Source of the DNA: Pseudooceanicola atlanticus
Lineage (GTDB): Bacteria > Pseudomonadota > Alphaproteobacteria > Rhodobacterales > Rhodobacteraceae
Direction: 5' to 3'
NCBI RefSeq assembly: GCF_000768315.1
Contig: NZ_AQQX01000003.1
Location: forward strand, 558,001-622,000
Length of the DNA stretch: 64,000 bases
Part shown: positions 52,607 to 62,800 of the stretch, piece by piece
How positions within the stretch are numbered: the first letter of the stretch is position 1
Layout of the letters: each line of letters begins with the position of its first letter
Notes under the pieces: generated by a model
Told to the model about the DNA's origin: nothing
The model's input: the letters and a program-made list of their open reading frames with translations, nothing else
Databases searched by the model: none
Made by a program: the position numbers and the translations under genes

Positions 52607-53365
52607 TCAGACCAGGCGTGCCGCCAGACGCTGGCGCGCCGCCTCGTCCAGGCCGATCCGCTCAAGATAGGCCACCGGGCCACCATACTTTTCGTCCAGA
52701 TGCACCAAGGTCTTGGCCATCGTGTGCGGCTCCGACGCGATGACACGGCGGGCGCGGTCGGCACTGGCGCCGCGCTCCTGAATGGCGCTGCGCAGCCGGT
52801 CCATCAATGGCTTGCCCAGCCGTTCGGTCAGCGCGTATTCGGCCACCACGACGTCACGCGGCACGCCCGCATTGGACAGAAGCAGCGCCGCGATGATCCC
52901 GGTGCGGTCCTTGCCGGCGGTGCAGTGGAAATAGACCCCGCCCTCTTCGGCTTCCGCGATATGCCCCAGGACCGAGGCGATGTTGTCCTGGCATTCGTCC
53001 AGCGCCCGGCGATAGCGATAGCCCATGTCGAACCCGCCCTCGTCGCGATCCGCCTCCTGCGCCATCTGGTCGATCGGCGCCAGCCCGGCATAGAGCGGGA
53101 TGTTGACGTAGCTGACCCGCGGATCCCCGGCCAAGGGGTTGGGATCGGTGTCGACCTCGCCCAGCATCCGCAGGTCGACGACATGGCGCAGCCCGCGTCC
53201 GATCAGGTCGTCGCGATGCGGCGCCTCGATCCCTGTCAGGGCGCAACCGCGCCAATACCCGTCATCGCGCGTCATCTGCCCCGACTCCGTCCGGTAGCCG
53301 CCCAGCGACCGGATGTTGTGCACGCCGGGATAGGGCAAGGCTTCGGTGGTCAGGGCAATCGTCAT
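52607..53365 (-). CDS. Tyrosine-protein phosphatase (Y_phosphatase3-like)
   Basis: A 252-residue phosphatase with the signature HCTAGKDRTG (Cys148, Arg154), preceded by NIRSLGGYRT near residue 17 and VVDLRMLGE near 63, the block order of the bacterial DSP-like family with lipid or tyrosine phosphatase activity. It converges tightly on the AsmA gene (3-base gap). The substrate is unknown. Confidence 0.9.
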   Translation of the reverse strand: MTIALTTEALPYPGVHNIRSLGGYRTESGQMTRDDGYWRGCALTGIEAPHRDDLIGRGLRHVVDLRMLGEVDTDPNPLAGDPRVSYVNIPLYAGLAPIDQMAQEADRDEGGFDMGYRYRRALDECQDNIASVLGHIAEAEEGGVYFHCTAGKDRTGIIAALLLSNAGVPRDVVVAEYALTERLGKPLMDRLRSAIQERGASADRARRVIASEPHTMAKTLVHLDEKYGGPVAYLERIGLDEAARQRLAARLV

Positions 53366-53458
53366 GGGCTGTCTCCGCGTTTTGGCGGCAAGGTGGGGGC
53401 AAACGCGCCGGATGACAAGCCCATCCTGAGACTTGTCAGGGCCGCACCGCTGCCCCCG

Positions 53459-54529
53459 TCAGGACCGCCCGACATCCCCCGGCGCCACGGCGACCGACTT
53501 GATCACCGCGTAGCATTCCGTGCCCGGTGCCAGCGCCAGCGCCTCTGCCGACCGGCGGGTGATCCGCGCCAGGATCAGATCCTTGCCGGCGGCCAGCTGC
53601 ACCATCACCCCCGGCCCCTGCCCGTCATGCAGCGTCGTGACCCGTGCCGGCAGGATGTTCAGCGCCGAAATTCCCTCGGGCCGGGTCAGCGACAGCATCA
53701 CGTCCTGCGCCTCGATCCGCACCCGCAGCCGCCGCCCCTCCGCGCCACCGACACCGGGCAGGATCAGCCGTCCGCCCGACACCGCGACCTCGGTCAGCCC
53801 GTCGGCATGATGCGCGGTGATCTGGCCGCTCAGCAGCGCCCCGGCGGCACGCGGCCCCAGCATCGGCGCAAGGCCGGGATCGGCGAACAGCGCCTCGGCG
53901 GGTCCCGCGCGCACCACCTGCCCCCGGTCCAGCAGGACCAGCGTATTGGCCAGCCGCGCGACCTCCTCCACCGCGTGCGAGACGTAGAGGATCGGCAGCC
54001 CCGCCTCGTCCCGCAGCCGTTCCAGGTAGGGCAGGATCTCTTCCTTCCGCGCCTGGTCGAGCGAGGCAAGCGGTTCGTCCATCAACAGCAGCGCCGGGTC
54101 CGACAGCAGCGCCCGCCCGATCGCGACCCGCGCCTTTTCACCGCCCGACAGCGCACGCGGACGCCGGTCCAGCAGCCCTTCGATGCCCAGCAGATCGGCG
54201 ATCCGGCCCAGATGCCGGTCATCCGGCGCGCCGAATAACAGGTTTCCCCGCACGCTCAGATGCGGGAAAAGCCGTGCGTCCTGAAAGACATAGCCGACCC
54301 TGCGGCGATGCACGGCCACGTCGATCCCCGCCGCCCGGTCCAGCAGCACCCGGTCGCCCAGCACGATCCGCCCCTCGCGCGGGCGCAACAGCCCGGCCAC
54401 GGCGTTGACGACCGAAGTCTTGCCCGCGCCCGACCGCCCGAACAGTGCGGTCACGCCGCCCTCGGTCTCGAAGGTCGCCGCCAGCGCGGTGTCGCCCAGC
54501 TGATGCCGGATATCGACGCTCAGGCTCAT
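53459..54529 (-). CDS. modC: Molybdate ABC transporter ATP-binding protein
   Basis: A 356-residue ABC ATPase with Walker A GRSGAGKT (31-38), LSGGEKARVAIGRAL signature, LLMDEPLASLD Walker B, a switch histidine (SHAVEE) and a C-terminal molybdate-binding TOBE domain (about 290-350). It powers ModB. Its start at 54529 overlaps the modB stop by four bases. No ModE gene was recognised nearby. Confidence 0.95.
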   Translation of the reverse strand: MSLSVDIRHQLGDTALAATFETEGGVTALFGRSGAGKTSVVNAVAGLLRPREGRIVLGDRVLLDRAAGIDVAVHRRRVGYVFQDARLFPHLSVRGNLLFGAPDDRHLGRIADLLGIEGLLDRRPRALSGGEKARVAIGRALLSDPALLLMDEPLASLDQARKEEILPYLERLRDEAGLPILYVSHAVEEVARLANTLVLLDRGQVVRAGPAEALFADPGLAPMLGPRAAGALLSGQITAHHADGLTEVAVSGGRLILPGVGGAEGRRLRVRIEAQDVMLSLTRPEGISALNILPARVTTLHDGQGPGVMVQLAAGKDLILARITRRSAEALALAPGTECYAVIKSVAVAPGDVGRS

Positions 54530-55218
54530 CCGCGCACCCGCCGTGCCATGGCCCGCGCCAGCGCCTCCGAGGCGACCAGCGCCACCGTCGCGATGACGAC
54601 CGAAATCACCACCAGCCGCAGCGCCGCGCCCTCGCCGCCCGGCTGCTGAAGAAAGGCATAGATGGCCGAAGGCAGCGTGCGCGTCTCGCCCGGGATGTTG
54701 GACACGAAGGTGATCGTCGCCCCGAACTCGCCCATGGCCTTGGCAAAGGCCAGCACCGCCCCCGCCAGCACGCCCGGCAGGATCAGCGGCAGCGTCACCG
54801 TCACGAAGACCCGCAGCCGCGAGGCGCCCAGCGTCGCCGCCGCCTCCTCGAGCCTTGGATCGACCGCCTCGATCGCCAGCCGGATCGCGCGCACCATCAG
54901 CGGGAACCCCATGACTCCCGCCGCAAGCGCCGCCCCGGTCCAGCGAAAGGCAAAGACGATGCCGATGGATTGCAGCGCCTGCCCCAGCGGCGCGGCGGGC
55001 GACAGCGACAGCAGCAACAGGTAGCCGACGACCACCGGCGGCAGGACCAGCGGCAGATGCACCACCACGTTCAGCAATTCGCGGCCCCAGAACCGGCCCC
55101 GCGCCAGCGCCATGGCCACCGCGATGCCCAGCGGCAGCGCCAGCACTGTCGCCCAGAAGGCCACGCGCAATGACAGGCGCACCGCCTCCCATTCCTGCGG
55201 ACCAAGGCCCAGGATCAT
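54526..55218 (-). CDS. modB: Molybdate ABC transporter permease
   Basis: A 230-residue inner-membrane permease with five or six helices and the EAA-loop sequence EEAAATLGASRLRVFVTVTLPLI that contacts ModC. Start at 55218 overlaps the end of modA (ATGA). An upstream in-frame extension is not supported. Standard size for ModB. Confidence 0.94.
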   Translation of the reverse strand: MILGLGPQEWEAVRLSLRVAFWATVLALPLGIAVAMALARGRFWGRELLNVVVHLPLVLPPVVVGYLLLLSLSPAAPLGQALQSIGIVFAFRWTGAALAAGVMGFPLMVRAIRLAIEAVDPRLEEAAATLGASRLRVFVTVTLPLILPGVLAGAVLAFAKAMGEFGATITFVSNIPGETRTLPSAIYAFLQQPGGEGAALRLVVISVVIATVALVASEALARAMARRVRG

Positions 55219-55970
55219 TCCGGGTCGGCCCGCTGGAACCCGGCCTCGTCGAACACGGCCTGCGCCGCCTCTGTCATCAGGAACCCGAGAAAGGCATGCG
55301 CCTCGGATTGCGCGTCCAGCGTCGCGGCGCCGGGATAGACGATGGGCGGATGGCTGTCCTTGGGGAACAGCCCGCGCAGATGCGCCCGCGGCTCCGCATG
55401 GGCATCGGTGCGATAGACGATCCCGTAGGGCACCGCACCCGTCGCCACCAGCGCCAGCGCGGCGCGCACGTTGTCGGCCTCGGCCAGCTGGTCCTTCACC
55501 GACAGCCACAGCCCCAGCTGCGTCAGCGCCGCCTTGGCATAGAGCCCCGCCGGCACCGCATCGGTCAGCGCCACGGCCAGCCGCCGCCCGTCCAGCATGC
55601 CCTCGAGGTCCATATCGGCGTCGATGCCGATGCCTGCGCCCGGCCGGAACGACACCAGCGCCAGCCGGTTGGTCCAGATGTTGCGGCGCGAGGATGTCTC
55701 GATCAGCCCCTTGCCCGCGAGGTCGTCCATCCAGCCCGGATTGGCCGACAGGAAGATATCCGCAGGCGCCCCCGCCTCGATCTGCCGCGCCAGGGCCGAA
55801 GACCCGGCATAGGAGATCACGACCTCATGCCCCGTCTCGGCCTCCCACAGCTCGGTTACCTCGTCCAGCGGCCCGGCCAGGCTGGCCGCCGCGAACACCA
55901 GCACCCGCTCCGCCCGCACCGGGGCGGCGAAGGATGCAACAATCAGAAGACAGGCCAGAAATCGCGTCAT
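55215..55970 (-). CDS. modA: Molybdate ABC transporter substrate-binding protein
   Basis: A 251-residue periplasmic protein with a signal peptide ending PVRA, then VLVFAAASLAGPLDEV, YAGSSALARQIEAGAPADIFLSA and the later GAVPYGIVYRTDA segment, all typical of ModA. It heads the modABC operon, whose genes overlap by ATGA. It lies beside the selenium genes mnmH and selD; molybdo- and seleno-enzymes such as formate dehydrogenase could use both, but none is encoded here. Confidence 0.94.
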   Translation of the reverse strand: MTRFLACLLIVASFAAPVRAERVLVFAAASLAGPLDEVTELWEAETGHEVVISYAGSSALARQIEAGAPADIFLSANPGWMDDLAGKGLIETSSRRNIWTNRLALVSFRPGAGIGIDADMDLEGMLDGRRLAVALTDAVPAGLYAKAALTQLGLWLSVKDQLAEADNVRAALALVATGAVPYGIVYRTDAHAEPRAHLRGLFPKDSHPPIVYPGAATLDAQSEAHAFLGFLMTEAAQAVFDEAGFQRADPE

Positions 55971-56127
55971 GGCCGCATGTCACCGCGCAGCCGCGGAAGT
56001 TTCAAGCGCAAAAGACCGTGATCGCGCCGCCCGGCCCCGCCACCATGGTCGCAGGCCGGCCCTGCCTTGCGGGGTCCCGCCCGAGCGTGCATAGAGATGG
56101 CCCAACCCCGCAAGGATCGCCGCCCGC

Positions 56128-57177
56128 ATGTCCGTCCCCCTGACCACGCTCAAAGACCTCGCCGCCCTGCCCTTCGACGACGTGATCGACGTGCGGTCCC
56201 CCGCCGAGTTCGCCGAGGATCACATGCCCGGCGCGATCTCCCTGCCCGTGCTCGACAATGACGAACGCGCCCGCGTGGGCACCATCTACAAGCAGCAGGA
56301 CCCGTTCAGCGCCCGCAAGATCGGTGCGGCGCTCGTGTCGCGCAACGCCGCCCGCCATATCGAGGGGCCGCTCGCCGACCGCACCGGCGGCTGGCGCCCG
56401 CTGGTCTATTGCTGGCGTGGCGGGCAGCGCTCGGGCTCCTTCGCGTCGATCCTGCAGCAGATCGGCTGGCGCGCCGACACCGTCCAGGGCGGCTACAAGG
56501 CCTATCGCCGCCTCGTCGTGGCGCTGCTGCATGACGACCCGCTGCCCTTCCGCCCCATCCTGATCGACGGCAATACCGGCACCGCCAAGACCCGCCTGCT
56601 GACCCACCTGCAAGATCAGGGCGCGCAGGTCATCGACCTCGAGGGGCTGGCCGAACATCGCGGATCGCTCTTCGGCGGGCTGACCGGGCCGCAACCGGCG
56701 CAGAAGATGTTCGAAAGCCGCCTCGCCGCCGCGCTCACCGCGCTCGACCCCGCCCGCCCTGTCTACCTCGAGGCGGAAAGCAACAAGATCGGCGACCTGC
56801 TGATCCCCGGATCGCTGTGGAAGGCGATGCTGGCCGCGCCGCGGGTCCAGATCTCCGCCCCGCTCGACGCCCGCGCCCGCCACCTGATCGACACCTATGC
56901 CGAACTGACCGCCATGCCCGAGGCGATCGCGGCCATCGTCGAAAAACTGCGCCCCTACCACGCCGCCGACCAGATCGACGCCTGGCAGACGCAAGCCCGC
57001 AACGCCGATTTCGCCCCCCTCGCGGCCGAGCTGATGCGCCTGCATTACGACCCGCGCTACGCGAAAAGCGCAGCCCGCCGCAGCGGCACGCCGACGCCCC
57101 TCGACCTGCCCGACCTGAGCGAGGACACTCTCGCCCGGACCGCCACGCAGATCCTGGAAAATCCGCCGATTTCCTAG
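56128..57177 (+). CDS. mnmH: tRNA 2-selenouridine synthase
   Basis: A 349-residue two-domain enzyme: an N-terminal rhodanese with the catalytic Cys95 in YCWRGGQRSGS and a P-loop domain with GNTGTAKT (148-155). It replaces sulfur by selenium in the wobble 2-thiouridine of some tRNAs, via a geranylated intermediate. The donor selenophosphate is made by SelD, encoded convergently one base away. It is divergent from modA. Confidence 0.95.
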   Translation: MSVPLTTLKDLAALPFDDVIDVRSPAEFAEDHMPGAISLPVLDNDERARVGTIYKQQDPFSARKIGAALVSRNAARHIEGPLADRTGGWRPLVYCWRGGQRSGSFASILQQIGWRADTVQGGYKAYRRLVVALLHDDPLPFRPILIDGNTGTAKTRLLTHLQDQGAQVIDLEGLAEHRGSLFGGLTGPQPAQKMFESRLAAALTALDPARPVYLEAESNKIGDLLIPGSLWKAMLAAPRVQISAPLDARARHLIDTYAELTAMPEAIAAIVEKLRPYHAADQIDAWQTQARNADFAPLAAELMRLHYDPRYAKSAARRSGTPTPLDLPDLSEDTLARTATQILENPPIS

Positions 57178-57178
57178 C

Positions 57179-59344
57179 CTATGTCAAAGTGATGGAGGGC
57201 GGCCCCGCCATCAGCGTCCCGATCCGTACGGCACCCACGCCGCGCGCCTCCAGCCGGGCCAGAACCGCCGCGCACTCCGCCTCGGGCACCGCCGCCAGCA
57301 GGCCACCGGCCGTCTGCGGGTCGTGCAGCAGGTCGTGCAACGGGCTTTCCGCGCCAAAGACCGGCGCATGGCTCCGGTTCGCCTCGAACAGGGTCGACCG
57401 CACGCCGCGCCGGGCCAGGTCCAGCGCACCCGCATGGATCGGCACCGCCTCGCCCCAAAGCTCCGCCGCGACGCCGGAGGCACGGCACATCGCCAGCAGG
57501 TGCCCCGCCAGGCCGAAGCCGGTGACGTCGGTCATCGCATGGGCGCCCGACAACACCGCTGCCGCCTCGGCCTGCCCCGCCGCCATCGCCGACCAGAGCG
57601 CGGCAACATCCGCGCCCCGCGCCTTGCCCTGCATTTCAGCCGCCAGCAACACGCCCGACCCGATCGGCGCCGTCAGGATCAGCGCATCGCCCGCCTGCGC
57701 CCCGCCCAGCGTGATCGGCGCGCCGTCGCACAGCCCGGTGATCGAGAACCCGATCGTCAGCTCCGCCCCCATGGTCGAATGACCGCCAAGGATCACCCCG
57801 CCCGCGCGGCCGAATACATCGCCTGCCGCGCTCATGATCTCGGCCATCATGCGCGCCTGCACCGGTTCCGAGGCGCGCGGCAGGATGATCTGGGCCAGCG
57901 CCGATTGCGCAACGCCGCCCATGGCCCGGATATCGCCCAAAGCGTGCTGCGCGGCGATCCGCGCCATCTGGCCGGGGTCTTCGGTAAAGGCGCGCAGGTG
58001 ATCGGTGGTCAGAACCTGCATCTGCCCGCCGATCCGCAGGATCCCCGCATCGTCCCCGGGCCCGGTCAGCACATCCGCGCGCTCCGGCTGGGTCATCCGC
58101 GCCAGCACGTCGTCCAGCACGCCCGCACCGACCTTGGACCCGCAGCCCGCACAAAGCGGCGCCGCCTGCACGATCTCCGCCGCGCCCAGCGCCGCACCTT
58201 TGGGCGGCGGCGCGGGGCGCATCTGCGGCAAATCCGTCAATCGCTGCATGAAGCGGCGGTCGATCCGGTCCTTCCAGCGCCAGATCGCGCCGCCCGCCGG
58301 GGCCAGTGGCAGGGCGGGATATTTCTCGGCCACCGCGCGCGGCCCGCCCAGCGACACCAACCGCAGATAATGACGCTGAGGCCTGAAGGGGCGCAGGCCG
58401 CCCCCCGTCACCATGGCACGCAGGTTATGGGCCAGAACCTTCGCCGCGCGCACTGCAAAGACGCCCGCCTTGGGGCGCGGCGCATGGGTCAGGGCCGCGC
58501 AATCGCCCGCGGCAAACAGCCTGTCCTGGCCGATGACCTGCAAGGTATCCCTCACCTGAACGAAGCCATCCTCGGTCGGCAGGCCGGTCTCCGTGACCCA
58601 GCCCTGCGGTGTCGCCCCAGCCGCGCCCACGCAGAACCCGGCAGGTACGCGCTCACCGGTCTCCAGCACCGCCTCCGTGGCGGTCACTTCGACGACGCGG
58701 CCCTCGATCAGCTCGATGCCGGCGCGGTCCAAATCTTTTTGCAAGCGAGCGGTCAAGGCCGCCCCCGCGCCGCTCAACCCGCCGCTGCCGATCAGCCGAA
58801 CCGGCACGCCGGCCCCGACACGATGGCGCATGGCCAGGGCAATCTCCGTCCCGCCCAGCCCGGCACCGATCACCGCGATGTCCGGCTTTTCGTCCTGCGC
58901 AAGGTAGCGCGCCCAACCCCGCGCGAATTGCGGAAAGGGTTTCACCGGATGCCCATGTTCGGCAAATCCCGCGACCTTCGGCAGATCGCTGGTGATCCCG
59001 ATATCGAGCGACGCGACATCATAGGCAATCTCGCGCGGGCCCTCCGCCGTCTCCACGTTGATCCGCCGCCCGTCCGTATCGACGGAAGAAGCCGCGCCAA
59101 GGATGATCCGCGCCCCGGCGAACCGCGCCAGCCGCACCAGGTCGATGCCGATCTCGTCGGCCGTATAATGCCCCGCCACGTGGCCGGGCAGCATGCCGGT
59201 ATAGGTGGTCACGGGGCGCGGGTCGATCAGGGTCAGGCGCAGCCCCGGCACCGGTTTCATCCCGAACATCCGCAGCACCAGCGCGTGGGCATGGCCACCG
59301 CCGATCAGCACGAGGTCCTGGGTCAAGGGGGTCTGGGTCTGCAT
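57179..59344 (-). CDS. selD: SelD with N-terminal FAD/NAD(P) oxidoreductase domain
   Basis: A 721-residue fusion. Residues 1-370 form an NADH-dehydrogenase-like flavoprotein (GGGHAHALVL at 15-24, second dinucleotide site VIGAGLGGTEIAL at 158-170, AAGDCA at 278-283). Residues about 385-721 are selenide, water dikinase, with Cys398, Cys401 and Lys404 in APLCAGCGSK; the nucleophile position is cysteine, not selenocysteine. The fused oxidoreductase may reduce selenium compounds to selenide. Stop codons of this gene and mnmH are one base apart. Start at 59344; ribosome binding site weak. Confidence 0.93.
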   Translation of the reverse strand: MQTQTPLTQDLVLIGGGHAHALVLRMFGMKPVPGLRLTLIDPRPVTTYTGMLPGHVAGHYTADEIGIDLVRLARFAGARIILGAASSVDTDGRRINVETAEGPREIAYDVASLDIGITSDLPKVAGFAEHGHPVKPFPQFARGWARYLAQDEKPDIAVIGAGLGGTEIALAMRHRVGAGVPVRLIGSGGLSGAGAALTARLQKDLDRAGIELIEGRVVEVTATEAVLETGERVPAGFCVGAAGATPQGWVTETGLPTEDGFVQVRDTLQVIGQDRLFAAGDCAALTHAPRPKAGVFAVRAAKVLAHNLRAMVTGGGLRPFRPQRHYLRLVSLGGPRAVAEKYPALPLAPAGGAIWRWKDRIDRRFMQRLTDLPQMRPAPPPKGAALGAAEIVQAAPLCAGCGSKVGAGVLDDVLARMTQPERADVLTGPGDDAGILRIGGQMQVLTTDHLRAFTEDPGQMARIAAQHALGDIRAMGGVAQSALAQIILPRASEPVQARMMAEIMSAAGDVFGRAGGVILGGHSTMGAELTIGFSITGLCDGAPITLGGAQAGDALILTAPIGSGVLLAAEMQGKARGADVAALWSAMAAGQAEAAAVLSGAHAMTDVTGFGLAGHLLAMCRASGVAAELWGEAVPIHAGALDLARRGVRSTLFEANRSHAPVFGAESPLHDLLHDPQTAGGLLAAVPEAECAAVLARLEARGVGAVRIGTLMAGPPSITLT

Positions 59345-59485
59345 GGGTCATTCGCCTGGAAGGATCGCTTCTGCCTACCCGCTCCGCCCCGCCGCGTCCA
59401 TGTGACGAGAAACCTCGCTCAGCCTCCTCCGACCCGGTTTTTGCCCCTCAGCTGGACGAGAAACACGCTTTGTCGGGGGTGTTCC

Positions 59486-59494
59486 TGTGGATAA
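59486..59494 (-). promoter_or_regulatory. DnaA box (perfect TTATCCACA)
   Basis: TGTGGATAA on the plus strand is the complement of the consensus DnaA box TTATCCACA. A near-consensus box TTATCCCCA lies 54 bases away on the same strand (59540-59548). Binding and function are not proven. Confidence 0.5.
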
Positions 59495-59770
59495 GTCGGA
59501 AAAGCTGTTTTGAGATGCGCCCTTGCGGCCGGTAGCTGATGGGGATAAGTGAACGCTGAGTGATGCCTGCGGTTTTCGAGCGATCCTCTCGTCTTCCGGG
59601 CAGCTTCAGACCAAATCCCGAAGCGATCACCGGCCTCGCACCTCAAGTTCCAAAATCTCCAAAATTGTTGGGTAAGTGACACTCACGCGGCATTTTCATT
59701 CGTTTCCTCTCCGCCGCCGGTCGACTTTTAACAAGTGCCGACCGCCGCCTCCCGGCGCGTTTCACTCGAA

Positions 59771-59821
59771 ACCGACGGCGCACCGACGCAATACCGACGT
59801 GATACCGACGCAGTACCGACG
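59771..59821. repeat. Five ACCGACG units at exact 11-bp spacing
   Basis: ACCGACG begins at 59771, 59782, 59793, 59804 and 59815, with four-base spacers GCGC, CAAT, TGAT and CAGT. The 11-bp period places all copies on nearly the same helix face. It looks like an iteron or multi-site operator. The cognate protein is unknown. Confidence 0.7.
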
Positions 59822-59844
59822 TGCCAAATGGCCGGTTTCCCGGC

Positions 59845-62800
59845 TCACCAGGTATCGACGAACGGACGCCCTCCCCGGGCAGGCGGCGGGGCGACATTGC
59901 GCGCATTTGCGATCCAGGCCCGCGTCTCCGCCGGGTCGATGACACCGTCGATCTCGGTGGCCGAGGCATAGGCGACGGCCTTGCCCTGGGCGTACATCCC
60001 GGCGACCAGCTTCTGATAAAGCTCTTCTTTTTCAACGGGATCGCTCACCGCTTCCAGCTCCTTGCGGAACCCCAGGCGCACGGCCCCTTCCAGCCCCATG
60101 CCGCCAAACTCGCCCGTCGGCCAGGACACGGTCAGCGCCGCCTCCTTGAAGCCGCCAGCCACCATCGCCATCGCGCCCAGTCCATAGCCTTTGCGCAGAA
60201 CGACACCATAAATGGGCACCGTCAGCGACGCACCCACAACAAACATGCGACTCACATGCCGCACCAGCGCCGTCTTCTCGCCCTCCGGTCCGACCATGAA
60301 GCCGGGCGTATCGACCAGAGAAATCACCGGCAGGCCATAGGCCTCACAGAGCTGCAGGAACCGGGCCGCCTTGTCCGCGGCATCCGCATCAATTGCGCCG
60401 CCCAAATGCTTGGAATTATTGGCGATAAGCCCATAGGGCTTACCCTCGATCCGCAGGAAGGCGGTGACCATGCCCGGCCCCCAGCCGCGCCGCAATTCCA
60501 GCACCGACCCGACATCCGCCAGCGCCTTGATCACGTCGCGCACCTCATGCACACGCAGCCGGTTCTCGGGCACCAGATGGCGCAGAAGGCGCGTGTCGCC
60601 CTCCTCCCACTCCGTCAGGTCGCCCTGGGTGTATGAGAGGTATTTGCGCGCCGCCGCCGTCGCCTCGGCCTCGTCCGCAACCCTCAGATCCACAACGCCA
60701 TTTCCCCATTGCACGTCGATCGGACCGACCTCCTCGGGCTTGTAGACGCCCAGCCCGCCCCCCTCGATCATCGCGGGGCCGGCCATGCCGATATTGCTGG
60801 CCTCGGTCCCGATGATGACATCGCAGCAGCCCAGCAGGGCCGCGTTTCCGGCAAAGCAGCGGCCCGTCACCACGCCGACCACCGGCACCTGTCCCGAGAG
60901 TTCGGCAAAAGCCGCAAAAGAAGGGCCGTCGAGACCCGAAACCGTGCTGCGCTCGGTGTCGCCGGGCCGCCCCCCGCCGCCTTCGGCATACAGAACCATG
61001 GGGATCTTGTGCTTGCCGGCCAGCTGGAAGATGCGGTCGAGCTTGCGGTGATGGCGCTGCCCCTGGGTCCCGGCCAGCACGGTGTAGTCGCCAATGGCCA
61101 AGGCGGCACGCCCGGCTTCGGGGCCAAAGAGGTCGCGGTTGATCGTGGCAGTGCCGGTGAGGATGCCGTCACCGGACGTGTTCGCCTGAAGGTCTTCGAG
61201 GCTGCGACGGCGGGCCTGGGCGGCCACGGCAAATTCGCCGTATTCGTTGAAGCTGCCCGGGTCGACGAGGTCGGCGATGTTTTCCCGCGCGGTGCGCAGG
61301 CCCAGCCGGTGCCGCTTGGCGACCGCCTCGGGGCGGCTTTCGTCGCGGCCAAGCGCCTGACGATCCAGCATTTCCTGCAAATCAGGGCGGATGCGATCAA
61401 GGTCGATATCGTCGACATCCACCTGCGCGGCGGCATCGCCTTCGACCGGGTCCAGCGCGGCAAGAGGTGCACCATCCATCACCGTGTCACCGGGGGCGAT
61501 CAGCAGTTGAGTGACACGGCCAGCAACGGGGGCGGTGATGACGTGTTCCATCTTCATCGCCTCGAGGATCGCGACGGGCTGACCGGCGGCGACGGCTTCG
61601 CCCTCCGAGACGCGCCATTCGGTCAGGGTCGCCTGCATCGGGGCGGCGACCGGAACCTGCCCCTCGGGCAATTCGGTGACCTGCCGACGTTCCGTGCGCG
61701 TTTCGGCCTGCGGGAAGCGCGGGGCTGGCAGGGCCTGCGCCGCCCCGGCCAGATCGGCCGCGTGATCGCCGATGAACCGCGTGGTGACGGCCGACACGAC
61801 AAGCTCCGGCCGGTCGAGGATCGCGCGAAGCCAGGCAAGGTTCGTGGCCGGTCCGTCGATCCGGAACTCGGCCAGCGCGCGGGCGGTGCGGGACAGCGCG
61901 GCGGAGAGGCTGGGCCCCTGCCCGATCACCTTGGCCAACAGGGAATCGTAAGCAGTACCAGCGACATAGCCGGCAATGCCGTAGCCATCGACGCGAATGC
62001 CCGGCCCGGCGGGTGGGTCGTAGGCGGCCAGCGTCCCACCGGAGGGGCGGATGTCGCCATCGGCCGCGATCTCTTCCAGGCAGACGCGGGCCTGAACGGC
62101 AAAACCGCGCGGCGCGAGGTCGAGGGCGAGGTCGTCCAATGTCGCGCCCCGGGCGATCTGCAACTGGCAGGCGACGAGGTCGAGACCATAGATCACCTCT
62201 GTCACCGTATGTTCGACCTGGATGCGGGGATTGGCCTCGATGAAGAAGACCTCTCCGGTCGCGGTATCGAGGAGGAATTCGAACGTGCCAAGGCCACGGT
62301 ACTGCCCCGCTGCAGCCATGCGCGTCGCATGATCGGCCAGCGCATCGCGGGTGGCGGCGGGAAGTTCGGGGGCCGGTGCGATTTCGACCACCTTCTGGTG
62401 GCGGCGCTGCAAGGTACAGTCGCGGTCACCCAGCGTGACGATGCCGCCCTGCCCGTCGCCCAGAACCTGAACCTCGATATGGCGGGCGGCGGCGATGAAG
62501 CGTTCGGCATAGATCGCGCCGTCACCAAAGGCGGCTTCGGCTTCGGAGGCACAGCGGGCATGGGCCTCTGCCACCTCGGCCGGGTCGGTCACGACGCGCA
62601 TGCCGCGACCGCCACCGCCGGAGACCGCTTTCAGCACCATCGCCGCGCCAACCGGCAGGGTGGCAAAGAAATCCGCGGCGCCCTCTGCGTCGATGGCCCC
62701 GGTGCCCGGCAGGACCGGCACGTCATGATCCTGTGCAAGCGCACGTGCCTTCAGCTTGTCCCCATAGAGCGCGAGGCTTTCGGCGCGCGGACCGACGAAG

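Larger units (their letters stand above)
59345..59844. other. 500-base intergenic region with DnaA-like boxes and phased repeats
   Basis: No convincing gene is present. It holds GACGAGAAAC twice (59404 and 59455), a perfect TTATCCACA DnaA box on the minus strand (59486-59494), a TTATCCCCA near-match (59540-59548), a run of five ACCGACG units (59771-59821), and the hairpin GCCGG-TTTC-CCGGC (59831-59844) directly after the carboxylase stop. Its size and repeat content are unusual for this gene-dense window. Confidence 0.6.

Noticed and set aside
59419-59682. 87-codon minus-strand ORF in the selD-carboxylase gap
   Set aside because: No ribosome binding site or family resemblance, composition unlike neighbouring genes, and it overlaps the DnaA-box-like sites.
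59771-59821. CRISPR interpretation of the ACCGACG array
   Set aside because: Units of 7 bases with 4-base spacers are far too short for CRISPR repeats and spacers, and no cas genes are present.
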